From Mactra quadrangularis (lineage: Eukaryota > Mollusca > Bivalvia > Venerida > Mactridae): 64,000 nt of DNA. The stretch spans positions 4,898,001 to 4,962,000 of the forward strand of contig CM046304.1 in NCBI GenBank assembly GCA_025267735.1, in the 5' to 3' direction. The stretch's first letter is position 1, and the number at the start of each line of letters is the position of its first letter. The translations under genes and the position numbers were made by a program. The notes under the pieces are model-generated. The model searched no databases and was not told the origin of the DNA. It was given only the letters and a program-made list of their open reading frames with translations. Of this stretch, positions 42,501 to 46,907 are shown piece by piece.

Positions 42501-45321
42501 AGTAGATCAATACACAATATGAGACAGGCGACATTTTTAGTGAACAAATAGTTCTTAGAATATGTTCCATATGATATCATTAGTGAAGAAACCATATAAA
42601 CTATAGATAAGAAACACCACGTGACACTTACGTGACAGAAAACTTGTCTTGCCATCTTCTCATCAAAATTTCCTACAATTATACGGGCGTCTGTCTGCTG
42701 TGAAAGATATTAAACGTAAATGATGTACATCTGATAAAGTATTCGCCATCATGGGGATAGGGCTTAGACTAATTAAAACACACTTTCGAGACAAATTACA
42801 GAAGAAAACTCTCTGTGTTCCCATACCAATATATTTTCTTCTATGCATGTTACAAATGACATTTCCCATATTGTCAGAAGACGAGTATAACAAGTGAAGA
42901 TGTATTGGATATGTCAAGAGCACAAAATGAAGTGATAACAAATTTTCAAGAACGCAATACGATCGTTCTGTGAGACAACAAACATGGTTTTATATATTTC
43001 ATAGAAAGTGGATGTCGTCTGTTACATTTATACAATGTTCGTTTGATATATAGAATGTAATTGAAACACGCACATGATATTTTGTTTCAGTTAAGAATAT
43101 CACACTCTCAGGAGCCACGAAAATAAATAAAAATGTGTTAGTGACTTTATGTTTGAAACAAGAAAACATGTTATTTTATATGCAAGTCATGCAACTACTT
43201 CTTAAATAACAATAAAACTATGGAGCATGAAGCATAGAATTATAAACATTTGATAATTGGAAGGTAGTTTTGTCTGCAAATTATTGAAATAAAAGATCTT
43301 GACTTCTTGATCAGTGACTTTTGAAAGCAAGTCATAACAAAGATTATGCACAAAAATATCAACCATAGATAAACATACTGTTTAGAAATACTTATAGCAA
43401 TGCATTATCATTACAATCGTTCTAAGATGATAACATTTTAAAACATTCTATAAACCTTTCATAAAACACAGCAAAACTACATTAGCATAGAGGTGACATG
43501 GAGATATATTTAATTTTTTACGTGGCCACGTAAAAGCTTTACGTGCCCACGCAGTAGCTTTTACGTGCGCACACAATAACGTTTACGTGGCCATGTAATA
43601 GCTTTACGTGACCACGTAAACGTTATTGCGTGCGCACGTAATAGCTACTGCGTGGGCACGTAAAGCTTTTACGTGGCCACGTAAAAAATCAAATATATCT
43701 CCAAGTCACCTCTATGCCACCGTACAAAACACATAATAGTGACGTTTGTTATTTGGACCATCAAAATCGATAAATTTATTAGCGGACTTGTCTTCAAATA
43801 TGTGAACATTTTATTTCAAATAAGTCCTGTGGGACTTAAAAATCGTCGAAAATTGCATAGTTTTGCAATAACTAATGTTTTTTTATAATTATTTGCACTT
43901 TATTGTACTATGTATTGTATAATGGCTATTGAGAATGTAAAATAATTGTTATGAAAAAAACCGACTCCAAACTCTGCACATAAATATGTTTTTACACGAG
44001 CACGGCATGTACACACGCTAGAGTTTATTAAACAAAGAAAAGAAGATATTAATTATCATGACTTACTTTGAGTGTTAGAATAGCCGGTTCAGGATCGTTG
44101 ACAAAAGCAACAGATTTAAGAATATCAATATTTGCCCTCTCCAGCAAGGATACCAAGTTGTTGTGTGCCTTATTAAAGAGAAAAAAAACATAAGAAGTAT
44201 TGCTTTCCAACTACACATGTATAGACGGTGAACAAATTGTTAACTAAAATACTTTTCACTGAAAGAAATTATCTTACTTAAGAACAATTTTACTTTTTGT
44301 TGATGTAAAACTCAACTTTCCACCATGATTATCTAGCAGTAGATCGTCCCCTTCATTTTTCATGATCGTGGGTTTTTATCACTAGTCGCGTCAGACCAAT
44401 GCCAATAAAATGGTACTGTCTACTCCCTTGCTCGACGTTTAACATTAAAATAGGAAGAATAAAACGGCTAGGTAGTATCTGTTTGTTGATACCTTGTTAG
44501 TCGCTTTTCTATAGATAATGTTATTTGGTGATTATATGCCACGTTAAATAAAGCGTCTTCATCATTACTCATATACCAATGCTGTGTTCTTTTCAAAACA
44601 CGAATAATTTTATCAAAAAGAAAATTGCCCTTAGCCAAACATTTATAATAGTAACAATAACTTTATTTAATGAGGCAACTTAGTTGGGCAAGCCCAGTCT
44701 CCCATAACAGCCTCCAATTTACATGACCTGTATAAGTAAGTGTTAACACATGTCTCACATGTTTAGCGTCAGTCAAGTTCTTGATCTATTTGTGTGAATG
44801 GTTACGTCAAGGTCCTTGTTCCAGAGGCAAGACTGGTGCTCAATGGCTTCAACTACTGCCCCTGAATCAAAACCATTACTTTTGATTATTTCAAAGAAAT
44901 TATCAAACAAATATCGACACCATTAGTTCTAATAACGCGTAATTTGACTTTCTTAAACTTTAGTGATTCATTTCAACAATCTGTTTACAATGTTATTATA
45001 CACCACAATACTTGTTTAAGCATCTTCCAGACAGGCATATATTAAACATTCAAAGTCTCAAAACGATAAACAAGATTAGAGTCCTAATGTAAAGAGTTTG
45101 TTCAAATAAATCAATCATGGGAGAAAAGTTAGACTTACATGTCCATATCTTGCAGTTCCTTTAGACACTCCTTGAAAGATGGTCCCCACATTGGTCCAGT
45201 TAAAATGTCTAAGAAGTGCAATCCTAGCAGGATTAAAGTCATTATCACTAGGAACTGTTCTGTAGAAGTTTTGATATTTCTTCCTATCTGATAATGCTGG
45301 GTCCGTGTCAGCATAGGAAAG
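355..45321 (-). CDS. GABBR2: GABA-B receptor subunit 2-like gene (19 exons, 5' end missing)
   Basis: Metabotropic GABA receptor subunit, class C GPCR. In the family, GABBR2 pairs with GABBR1 at the plasma membrane, does not bind GABA itself, and couples to Gi/o. The spliced product (913 residues) has most of the flytrap domain at about 1-290, TM1 near 315-345, TM2 near 360-380, TM3 near 393-415, TM4 near 437-460, TM5 near 492-515, TM6 near 530-555, TM7 near 558-580, a charged coiled coil near 615-655, and a long tail. GABBR2-type signatures include [31 protein letters not shown] and [13 protein letters not shown]1 differs at these places. The Cys pair of the extracellular loops (HICTS and IEYCR) is present. 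All introns are GT-AG and phases agree, so the gene looks functional. The signal peptide and N-terminal lobe start were not found up to 64 kb. Subunit-2 identity is from recalled family sequence, not a search. Confidence 0.95.
1319..1651. mobile_element. MITE family F copy 1 (TTAA target duplication)
   Basis: Terminal inverted repeats AGGTACTAGTTCACAGATT and AATCTGTGAATGAGTACCT, flanked by TTAA on both sides (1315-1318, 1652-1655). Other copies are at 20257-20601 and 27352-27691. TTAA flanks suggest a piggyBac-type non-autonomous element. Confidence 0.8.
1904..2106 (-). mobile_element. SINE family A, 3' part
   Basis: Minus-oriented copy lacking the tRNA head. Shows the family 3' block (AAACGCCGTAACAACA, TAGGTCATAT, CTCTGGATTTAGCTGT, GACAACTGCCCTACATGATT). 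Confidence 0.75.
2381..2698 (-). mobile_element. SINE family A, full-length tRNA-derived copy
   Basis: Minus-oriented. The tRNA-like head with box B (read as GGGAATCGAACCC on plus) is at 2631-2698, the family body follows, then a TTTG-type tail. Flanked by imperfect 12 bp target duplications GAATAGATGTTT (2369-2380) and GAATAGAAGTTT (2699-2710). Confidence 0.88.
4020..4434. repeat. Inverted and tandem CGAAGAAACGAAAA array
   Basis: Four or so alternating direct and inverted copies of a block containing GTGGCGAAGAAACGAAAA, TACGACAGATG, AAGGCGAAAACACGAC and its complement around TTTCGTTTCTTCG. Able to form several large hairpins. Short open frames on both strands here are by-products. Confidence 0.8.
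4963..5189 (-). mobile_element. SINE family C (tRNA-derived)
   Basis: Minus-oriented. tRNA-like head with CGGGCTCGAACC and GCGGCCGAAG-type acceptor end near 5189, and a body with ACGTCGTATTCAACAC. A second copy is at 39141-39325. Confidence 0.8.
5875..6270 (+). mobile_element. SINE family D (tRNA-like head)
   Basis: Begins AGGACCCAAAATAGCGCAGT, with a box-B-like GGTTCAAAACCTAGTC, then a T-rich stretch. A second copy starts at 18561 with the same order. The 3' limit is approximate. Confidence 0.6.
6849..6967 (-). CDS. GABBR2: GABBR2-like exon 18 (cytoplasmic tail)
   Basis: 119 bp, phase 2 in and 1 out, acceptor TATACTCAG and donor [24 protein letters not shown] then [19 protein letters not shown]. 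It is the only open segment between exons 17 and 19 I found that joins both in phase. A SINE end lies about 40 bp upstream of the acceptor. Alternative or extra tail exons cannot be excluded. Confidence 0.78.
7006..7184 (-). mobile_element. SINE family A, 3' part next to exon 18
   Basis: Family 3' block without tRNA head. Its terminal part reaches to about 40 bp upstream of the exon 18 acceptor, in the same orientation as the gene. Confidence 0.75.
7593..7766 (-). CDS. GABBR2: GABBR2-like exon 17 (cytoplasmic tail, acidic run)
   Basis: 174 bp, phase 2 in and 2 out, acceptor ATTTCTAAG and donor GTAAGT. It reads [19 protein letters not shown], then [15 protein letters not shown] and [18 protein letters not shown]. 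Notable is the acidic DDDDEDD run. Supported by an uninterrupted frame, phase fit and good splice signals. Confidence 0.85.
8062..8312 (-). mobile_element. SINE family A, diverged partial copy
   Basis: Carries TTTTACGCCGTGGTAACACA, CTCTGGATTTAGTG and the CATGACCAAGCTCCAAGAAG block, but breaks off inside the head. Confidence 0.7.
8744..8900 (-). CDS. GABBR2: GABBR2-like exon 16 (cytoplasmic tail)
   Basis: 157 bp, phase 1 in and 2 out, acceptor TATTACAAAG and donor GTAGGA. Ser/Thr-rich tail: [19 protein letters not shown], then [14 protein letters not shown] and VVDSQDDS. No family match is recalled; the call rests on the open frame, splice sites, phase fit and position. The donor is non-optimal. 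Confidence 0.8.
9157..9290. repeat. MITE family F-like fragment
   Basis: CTCACAGATTTCAGCATAAA then GACAATTCAAGTGCAAAT and TTACATATAACT, similar to the left half of the copy at 20257. No right end seen. Confidence 0.5.
9291..10800. other. Intron 15 sequence without recognised content
   Basis: AT-rich intronic DNA between exons 16 and 15. I see no coding exon, RNA gene or clear repeat boundary here. Confidence 0.5.
10812..11120 (-). mobile_element. SINE family A, full-length copy
   Basis: Complete minus-oriented copy with tRNA head (11041-11120, box B GGGAATCGAACCC on plus), body and TTTG-repeat tail. Flanks ACAAAACAAAT and ACGAAACAAAT look like a target duplication. Confidence 0.85.
11236..11374 (-). 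CDS. GABBR2: GABBR2-like exon 15 (coiled-coil end, tail)
   Basis: 139 bp, phase 0 in and 1 out, acceptor ATTATTGTAG and donor [24 protein letters not shown] continues the coiled coil, then [18 protein letters not shown] and SSPSRLST. Beyond the coiled coil I see no clear resemblance to vertebrate tails. Phases with both neighbours agree. Confidence 0.85.
12029..12193 (-). CDS. GABBR2: GABBR2-like exon 14 (tail, coiled-coil start)
   Basis: 55 codons, phase 0/0, acceptor TTGCTTGCAG and donor GTAAAA. It begins [16 protein letters not shown] (family LITLRTNPD) and ends [19 protein letters not shown] then IAE, a charged heptad-like segment. In the family this region forms the coiled coil with GABBR1 that masks the GABBR1 retention signal. 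A SINE fragment lies 21 bp upstream of the acceptor. Confidence 0.93.
12214..12266 (-). mobile_element. SINE family A terminal fragment at exon 14 acceptor
   Basis: About 50 bp matching the family 3' end (GGTTGGGTTAATGCCATTGC then AACACATTGTA). It abuts the polypyrimidine tract of exon 14. Confidence 0.65.
12856..13168. mobile_element. Foldback element FB, copy 1
   Basis: Almost entirely palindromic: about 150 bp arms, outer ends CCCTGCGTTCAGTTACCGCG and a decayed complement, inner arms GATGTTTCGT / ACATCACTCATTGC, short loop near 13030. The second copy (22496-22812) is better preserved and inverted. Confidence 0.85.
13410..13634 (-). CDS. GABBR2: GABBR2-like exon 13 (loop 3, TM6, TM7)
   Basis: 75 codons, phase 0/0, acceptor TTTTCGCAG and donor GTATGT. 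The most conserved exon: [40 protein letters not shown], then [16 protein letters not shown]. It is nearly identical to vertebrate GABBR2 over loop 3 and TM6, the G-protein-contacting part of this subunit. Confidence 0.97.
14590..14691 (-). CDS. GABBR2: GABBR2-like exon 12 (extracellular loop 2, TM5 start)
   Basis: 34 codons, phase 0/0, acceptor AATTGACAG and donor [25 protein letters not shown] then [15 protein letters not shown]. The loop Cys (EYC) and [13 protein letters not shown] match GABBR2. Confidence 0.95.
14750..15644. mobile_element. Mariner-type non-autonomous element
   Basis: TA target duplication (14748-49, 15645-46) and inverted ends CGAGGGATGTTCAA and TTGAACACCCCTCG. 895 bp, no transposase reading frame. 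It contains a nested SINE-like copy (about 15180-15425) and fragments of the TTACGAAAAA MITE family. Confidence 0.8.
15180..15425 (+). mobile_element. SINE family B, degenerate, nested
   Basis: Shares AATAATGTCAACTTTTCTTC, GGGAAAGTTGCCAGCC, GAGTACTGGTAATAGACAAG and a final GTCGTTAAAAACCC with other family B copies. The open frame at 15154-15522 crosses it and is not a gene. Confidence 0.65.
16361..16483 (-). CDS. GABBR2: GABBR2-like exon 11 (TM4)
   Basis: 41 codons, phase 0/0, acceptor TTTTTTCAG and donor [24 protein letters not shown] then [14 protein letters not shown] and TAIKNLTTV. It aligns with [20 protein letters not shown] and WQAVDPL; the I.KD and WQ..DPL motifs are conserved. Confidence 0.95.
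16651..16734. repeat. Hairpin with about 30 bp arms
   Basis: Left arm starts ATATCAAGGGTTGC, right arm ends GCAACCCTCGATAT; both arms share CAAGACTGTAGT. Located in intron 10. Confidence 0.8.
16939..17038. repeat. 100 bp MITE-like inverted repeat
   Basis: Ends GGCGCATACATTAAC and GTTAATGTATGCGCC are exact complements. No coding content. Confidence 0.7.
17190..17630. repeat. Pyrimidine-rich minisatellite (about 22 bp unit)
   Basis: Alternating variants CCCAACCTTTCCTCCCCAAT and CCCAACCTTCCTTCCCAAGG. The minus strand is G-rich with runs of three to four G. All three minus frames stay open for over 100 codons purely because of composition. Confidence 0.92.
17662..18060 (+). repeat. Tandem array of small hairpins
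   Basis: Three units of about 110-130 bp, each with a C4/G4 motif (ATCCCCTATAAAGGGGAT in unit 3), a CCCA..(C/T)AGGGGA motif and a stem-loop whose loop resembles CCGTAAAAAACA. Units 2 and 3 add TTCAACTCGCGAGAGTCGAA and TTCAACTCGTAAGAGTCGAA, with GCGA and GTAA tetraloops. Function unknown. Confidence 0.7.
18561..18905 (+). mobile_element. SINE family D, second copy
   Basis: Begins AGGACCCAGAATAGCGCAAT, contains GGTTCGAAACCTAGTC and a T-rich stretch, and shares ATGATAA(A/G)CGCAT with the copy at 5875. Confidence 0.6.
19160..19408. mobile_element. MITE with AGGAGTAGGTTCA ends
   Basis: Inverted ends AGGAGTAGGTTCACTTA and TAAATGAACCTTCTCCT; left flank TTAA, right flank degenerate. No coding content. 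Confidence 0.65.
20020..20127 (-). CDS. GABBR2: GABBR2-like exon 10 (TM3 and intracellular loop 2)
   Basis: 36 codons, phase 0/0, acceptor TTTTACAG and donor [26 protein letters not shown] then [16 protein letters not shown]. The FGAMF.KTWRVH motif at the TM3 to loop 2 border is a GABA-B hallmark. Confidence 0.95.
20257..20601. mobile_element. MITE family F copy 2
   Basis: AGGTACTCGTTCACAGATTT start and GAACTAGTACCT end, flanked by TTAA on both sides. Confidence 0.8.
20706..20951. mobile_element. MITE with CCAGGAGTGCTTTTCAC ends
   Basis: Inverted ends of nearly 40 bp: CCAGGAGTGCTTTTCACAAA and TTTGTGAAAAGCACCACTGG, with inner TCTTACGAAAAAAATC / GATTTTTTCGTAAGA. Fragments recur at 14815-14960. 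Confidence 0.8.
21030..21231 (+). mobile_element. SINE family B, partial copy
   Basis: TACCATTCCATGAAAGTTCG, ATATGGGAAAGTTGTCAACC, GAGTACTGGTTATAGACAAA and a final GGCGTTAAACGTG. Confidence 0.65.
21310..21985 (+). mobile_element. SINE family A interrupted by a hAT-like MITE
   Basis: Plus-oriented. Box B GGGTTCGATTCCCAGGCGG, family body to 21528, then the MITE at 21529-21928, then the SINE end (GACCACCGTGATATGAC to GGCGTTAATCCTAC). Confidence 0.85.
21529..21928. mobile_element. hAT-like MITE with 8 bp target duplication
   Basis: Ends CAGGGCTCGAATTT and AATTTGCTATATTCGAGCCCTG (trimmed), with an exact 8 bp duplication CTGACCAC at 21521-21528 and 21929-21936. Internal TACTCGCAA / TTGCGAGT repeats. 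The CAGGGCTCGAA terminus and 8 bp duplication are typical of hAT elements. Confidence 0.88.
22032..22164 (-). CDS. GABBR2: GABBR2-like exon 9 (TM2)
   Basis: 133 bp, phase 2 in and 0 out, acceptor GTTTCAG and donor GTAAAA. It reads [19 protein letters not shown] then [14 protein letters not shown] and LRHICT. KMSSP.(M/L)NN is the family signature at the start of TM2, and the Cys of HICT is the extracellular-loop-1 disulfide Cys. Confidence 0.95.
22496..22812. mobile_element. Foldback element FB, copy 2
   Basis: 317 bp near-complete palindrome. Ends CCCTGCGTTCAGTTACCGC and GCGGTAACTGAACGCAGGG, arms through ATTCGCTGCGAA / TTCGCAGCGAAT, loop near 22645. Inverted relative to the copy at 12856. 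Confidence 0.9.
23225..23425 (-). mobile_element. SINE family E (tRNA-like)
   Basis: Minus-oriented head with GACCCCGGGGCCACTCGAAC and GGACCACAGCTCC, plus the AAGTACCCATGTACGCCTGG block. Related sequence at 29488-29870. Confidence 0.55.
23458..23608 (-). CDS. GABBR2: GABBR2-like exon 8 (stalk and TM1)
   Basis: 151 bp, phase 1 in and 2 out, acceptor TTATTCTAG and donor GTAAGT. It reads [20 protein letters not shown], then a hydrophobic run around [20 protein letters not shown] ending [11 protein letters not shown] followed by basic residues then TM1 is the family pattern (SEPPKDKT...). This is the first membrane segment. Confidence 0.93.
24022..24184 (+). mobile_element. SINE family B with tRNA head
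   Basis: GGGTCGATAGCGCAGTTGGT (box A region), GGTCGAATCCCACC (box B region), then AAAATTGACAATAATGTCAA and a GCGTTAAACCC end. Full copy at 27714. Confidence 0.8.
24346..24429 (-). CDS. GABBR2: GABBR2-like exon 7 (end of flytrap domain)
   Basis: 84 bp, enters in phase 1 and leaves in phase 1, acceptor CTATTTTAG and donor GTAAGC. It reads [16 protein letters not shown] then [12 protein letters not shown], like [24 protein letters not shown] in the family. The other two frames contain stops. There is no long cysteine-rich linker, as expected for GABA-B receptors, which lack the CRD of mGluRs. Confidence 0.9.
25528..25588 (-). CDS. GABBR2: GABBR2-like exon 6 (61 bp micro-exon)
   Basis: 20 codons plus one base (phase 0 in, 1 out), acceptor CTTTTAG and donor [26 protein letters not shown]. 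It corresponds to [20 protein letters not shown] of the family and completes GVT|GQV exactly. The donor differs from GTAAGT at two positions, so it is probably weak. Confidence 0.92.
25648..25952 (+). mobile_element. SINE family A, near-full copy
   Basis: Plus-oriented. GCCCGGCTAGGTCAATTGGT start, degraded box B, body, and GTTGTTACGGCGTCAAACC end. Lies in intron 5, close to the exon 6 acceptor (25589). Confidence 0.8.
25953..27351. other. Intron 5 sequence without recognised content
   Basis: AT-rich. The open frame at 26552-26781 (both strands) shows no domain. CTTCCAAAAGCTTTTGGACA near 27043 may be a transposon end, but no partner end was found. Confidence 0.45.
27352..27691. mobile_element. 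MITE family F copy 3
   Basis: AGGTACTGTTTAACAGATTT start and AATCTGTGAATTAGTACCT end, TTAA on both sides. Shares CTATACCGTGACATACGGGG with copy 1. Confidence 0.82.
27714..28003 (-). mobile_element. SINE family B, full-length copy
   Basis: Minus-oriented. tRNA head ends GATAGCGCA...TCGACCCGGG at 28000, box B GGGATTCGAACCCGC on plus, body GACATTATTGTCAA, 3' block GAGTTAACGCCGTATCAACA and a TTTA-repeat tail at 27708-27730. Confidence 0.88.
29212..29340. repeat. Intron repeat R, copy 1
   Basis: About 130 bp containing TCGATTGTTAAAGTTATCAT, GGGATTCATATTGCTGTGAA and AATTAAATAACACAAGTCTA. Copies at 30461-30595 and 32309-32440. Confidence 0.8.
29488..29870 (+). mobile_element. SINE family E-like pair
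   Basis: A minus-oriented fragment (29488-29640) and a plus copy beginning GGAGCAGTAGTCCAGTGGTA (29669) with TGGATCGAATTCCA, sharing the CAGGTGTAAATGG block. Boundaries approximate. Confidence 0.55.
29887..30053. repeat. MITE-like element with perfect 31 bp inverted ends
   Basis: Left end starts TATACGAGTAGAAGTGTTGA, right end is its exact complement ending TCAACACTTCTACTCGTATA. Part of the interior recurs at 30386-30470. Confidence 0.85.
30461..30595. repeat. Intron repeat R, copy 2
   Basis: Same order of blocks as at 29212, with GGGATTCATGTTGCTGTGAA. Confidence 0.8.
30830..30976 (-). mobile_element. SINE family A, diverged 3' fragment
   Basis: GGATTAAACGCCAAAGCAAT, ATCTAGATTTAGCTGTAAAC and GTCAGTGA blocks. 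No tRNA head. Confidence 0.6.
31128..31815. repeat. Element with four tandem 140-160 bp repeats and a GACGCC end
   Basis: The anchor GATACC recurs at 31225, 31366, 31528 and 31675, with CAAGGGGA, ATGTATTTG and TTGTCACAT(A/G)AGAT between anchors. It ends in a GACGCC/GACGCG run (31744-31770) and GAGAGCTCTCC; the left end has AAGAGCTCTCGG. Confidence 0.8.
32309..32440. repeat. Intron repeat R, copy 3
   Basis: TCGATTGTTTAAGTTATCAT, GGGATTCATATTGCTGTGAA and AATTAAATAACACAAGTCTA as in the other two copies. Confidence 0.8.
32799..33014 (-). CDS. GABBR2: GABBR2-like exon 5 (flytrap domain)
   Basis: 72 codons, phase 0/0, acceptor TTTCGTGCAG and donor GTGCGT. Key motifs are [20 protein letters not shown] and [15 protein letters not shown], equal to the family PSKFHGYAYDGIWVIAKTL and LNAMNETNFFGVT. 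One potential N-glycosylation site (NAT) is conserved in position with the family NET. A 7.2 kb repeat-rich intron follows. Confidence 0.95.
33660..33851 (-). CDS. GABBR2: GABBR2-like exon 4 (flytrap lobe 2)
   Basis: 64 codons, phase 0/0, acceptor AATTTCAG and donor GTTAGT. It reads [18 protein letters not shown] then [15 protein letters not shown] and [18 protein letters not shown]. This matches the MYGSKYQWIIPGWYEPSWW and EGYIGVDFEPLSS blocks of GABBR2. The EPDWW form, rather than the ADNWF form of GABBR1, is a main reason for the subunit-2 call. An 8.8 kb intron precedes it. Confidence 0.95.
35925..37148 (-). mobile_element. Tc1-like DNA transposon, decayed
   Basis: 1224 bp with perfect 25 bp inverted ends (35925-35949 and 37124-37148, starting CTGAAAGGATAAAGAAACGC) and TA on both sides (35923-24, 37149-50). 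The minus strand carries a broken transposase. Confidence 0.93.
36271..36853 (-). pseudogene. Tc1-type transposase remnant
   Basis: Starts [16 protein letters not shown] at 36853 (N-terminal helix-turn-helix), hits an in-frame stop after about 20 codons, changes frame, then continues [20 protein letters not shown] (second helix-turn-helix and GRPR hook). After [12 protein letters not shown] the sequence jumps to the region just before the third catalytic residue ([18 protein letters not shown]). The central DD part of the catalytic domain is deleted, so it cannot be active. Overall length is about half of a usual 340-residue transposase. Confidence 0.9.
38512..38782 (-). mobile_element. SINE family A, near-full copy
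   Basis: GTTGGGTTTAATGCCATAGC, body, and box B region GGGAAACGAACCCAGGACCC; the head is truncated at its outer end. Confidence 0.8.
39141..39325 (-). mobile_element. SINE family C, second copy
   Basis: TTGGGTTTACCGTCTTATTC, CCACGAGGCCGACAACTCAT and head GGGCTCGAACCCACGA...CCACGGCCGCGGC; about 40 bp shorter in the body than the 4963 copy. Confidence 0.82.
40842..40937. repeat. Dispersed repeat fragment ending in GTACTGTA
   Basis: Second copy of the sequence at 1-95; a related CCTCTGCA-containing stretch lies at 40760-40805. Confidence 0.6.
41800..42045 (+). mobile_element. SINE-like degenerate copy
   Basis: GTTCGAAGAGCATGGGTCTG, GAAGTTGACGGCATCTTTTA, GGTAAGCGAGTAATGGTAAT and a final AATGGCGTTAAATC follow the order of family B. 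tRNA head poorly kept. Confidence 0.5.
42632..42697 (-). CDS. GABBR2: GABBR2-like exon 3 (66 bp micro-exon)
   Basis: 22 codons, phase 0/0, acceptor TTTCACAG and donor [24 protein letters not shown] then VFCH. It aligns with [20 protein letters not shown] of the family. The second Cys of the CC doublet is His here. It is too short to be called from ORF length alone; the phases and the match to both neighbours support it. Confidence 0.92.
43485..43717. repeat. 233 bp palindrome with eight phased ACGTGNNCACGT dyads
   Basis: Outer arms GCATAGAGGTGAC / GTCACCTCTATGC, then GGAGATATATTT / AAATATATCTCC, then eight 12 bp dyads starting at 43520, 43541, 43563, 43585, 43606, 43628, 43650 and 43671 (spacing 21-22 bp). 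Core ACGTG(G/C/A)(C/G)CACGT with a few changes. Lies in intron 2 of the receptor gene. Confidence 0.95.
44067..44168 (-). CDS. GABBR2: GABBR2-like exon 2 (flytrap domain)
   Basis: 34 codons, phase 0/0, acceptor TTTAATAAG and donor GTAAGT. It reads [18 protein letters not shown] then [16 protein letters not shown], matching the family segment NDLTGVLYGEDIEI...SFSNDPCTSVKKLK. The family Cys of NDPC is Glu here (NDPE). Confidence 0.9.
45139..45321 (-). CDS. GABBR2: GABBR2-like exon 1 of those visible (flytrap lobe 1)
   Basis: 61 codons, phase 0 at both ends, acceptor ATTTCAG and donor GTAAGT. It reads [14 protein letters not shown] then [16 protein letters not shown] and [16 protein letters not shown]. 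This is the block that follows the GWNLVQ segment of mammalian GABBR2 (LSFAATTPVLADKKKY, FRTVPSDN). Because it opens with a phase-0 acceptor and has no start codon, at least one more coding exon must lie upstream. Confidence 0.93.
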
Positions 45322-46907
45322 CTGAAATATGTAACAATTGAAAATTAGTTAAACTATGTATTACAAATACGATATCACTGACTATAATAACAGCCATGGC
45401 CTGAGGAGTTAGAAACCACTAATCTTAAAGGAATTATACCTGACTTTCTAATGTTTCTGTTGTTAACGTTACGTATAACATTTTCGTTTTCACTAAATGT
45501 CATATCATTCGAAAGTTGACATGAGATGCTAAAGAGTTTACACTAGAATGAGTGTAATAATTTAATATTTTTAATATTTTTTAATATTACAATCCATTAT
45601 TACTATCTCGACGGGTAAATACACTTGTTATTTTGTTAATGAAATCTTAGCTTTCTACAAGTGTACAGTTATATTTGGGTGGTATAGTATTCTCTGTCTA
45701 TTATCAAAGCTACAACAAAAATATTTTCATCTTGCTCGTCTTATTCAAATGCTTCATTCAAATTACAAATAATTTTCTAGTTTGTATCGAGATGATCTAT
45801 ATGCTAACATTAACAATATAAAATAATGTTCAGACGATGAGAGGCAAGATTATTCTTTTGAAAGTACATAATAAGTTCTCAAATATAGTGAACAGAGTGA
45901 TTTCAATTGATTCTGATACCGTAAATCATCTATTGTCTGAGCCTGAAATTTATTTTCAATGATATAAAATATTAGGTTAGAATTTTCCCAGGATACAAAA
46001 CGTTTTTTGTGTGCACAGAATTTGTCTCGGAAAATTGGTATCGTATTGAACATTGTATTTTCTGTTTTCCCTGTAATATTTATGTATTTATGTACACATA
46101 CAGGTTTACAGTATTATTTAGTATGAACAAATTACACGTGTAATGTCTTCAATGCGAATGAAACCATTCTGCTTATATAGAGCGTTGTATTAGGATATTG
46201 TGGTATTTGTGTGATAAAGCGAACTACAAATTACACTTCTTTGATATAAAAGGGAGATATAGAACTCACTTTCATTAAAAGAGTCCTTAATTATAAGTAT
46301 GTTTGCAACAGAATATTGTTTTATATCTCTTACAGTGTCATCCATTAATACCTTTACACTTTTGTAAATGTATTATTTGTGTTTAAATTTTTACCAATAC
46401 TTGATAGATTAAAACATATATTCAGATACATGTACAAGTATAACAATAATAAAGAATCATTACTCTTCTTCAATTGTAACGATCTATTATAACTTTACCA
46501 ATGAATAAATACATCTAAAATAAGATTTAATTGTGTTAATGGAAAACCAGCTTTTTTAAAATTGTTTAAGTAATTTTGTATGGCTCTGTATATATGCAAA
46601 ATGATTAACATATTTAAGTGAATGAAAACAAGTATGTTTTGTAATCATTTAATATGGTTTTAAAATATATCAATGACGGCATTTTGGCATGTGGGGATTC
46701 AACCTATACTGAATTGTTATCATTACAATGAATAAAAGCCACTATATTTTTGGCAATACATATACGTACAACGGATAATTTGGCTTCAAACGAATTCTGT
46801 ACGAAGTTAATTATCATGCAACAGTTCATTCGTCATTCTCAGAATAATTGTTTGGCACATAATGTACCATTTGGAATTCATATTATTTCTGACGAGAGAC
46901 AATTAAG
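45322..46907. other. Unassigned AT-rich sequence upstream of the first visible exon
   Basis: Single-copy within the window. I looked on the minus strand for the missing N-terminal receptor exons and saw none; the open frame at 45850-46053 has no recognisable domain. Confidence 0.45.

Larger units (their letters stand above)
33852..42631 (-). other. Intron 3 (8.8 kb)
   Basis: Holds the Tc1-like remnant, two SINEs, a SINE B-like fragment (about 41800-42045), and weakly repeated blocks around ATGAATAATGCATGTC at 34645, 35645 and 37608. Otherwise featureless AT-rich DNA. Confidence 0.6.
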
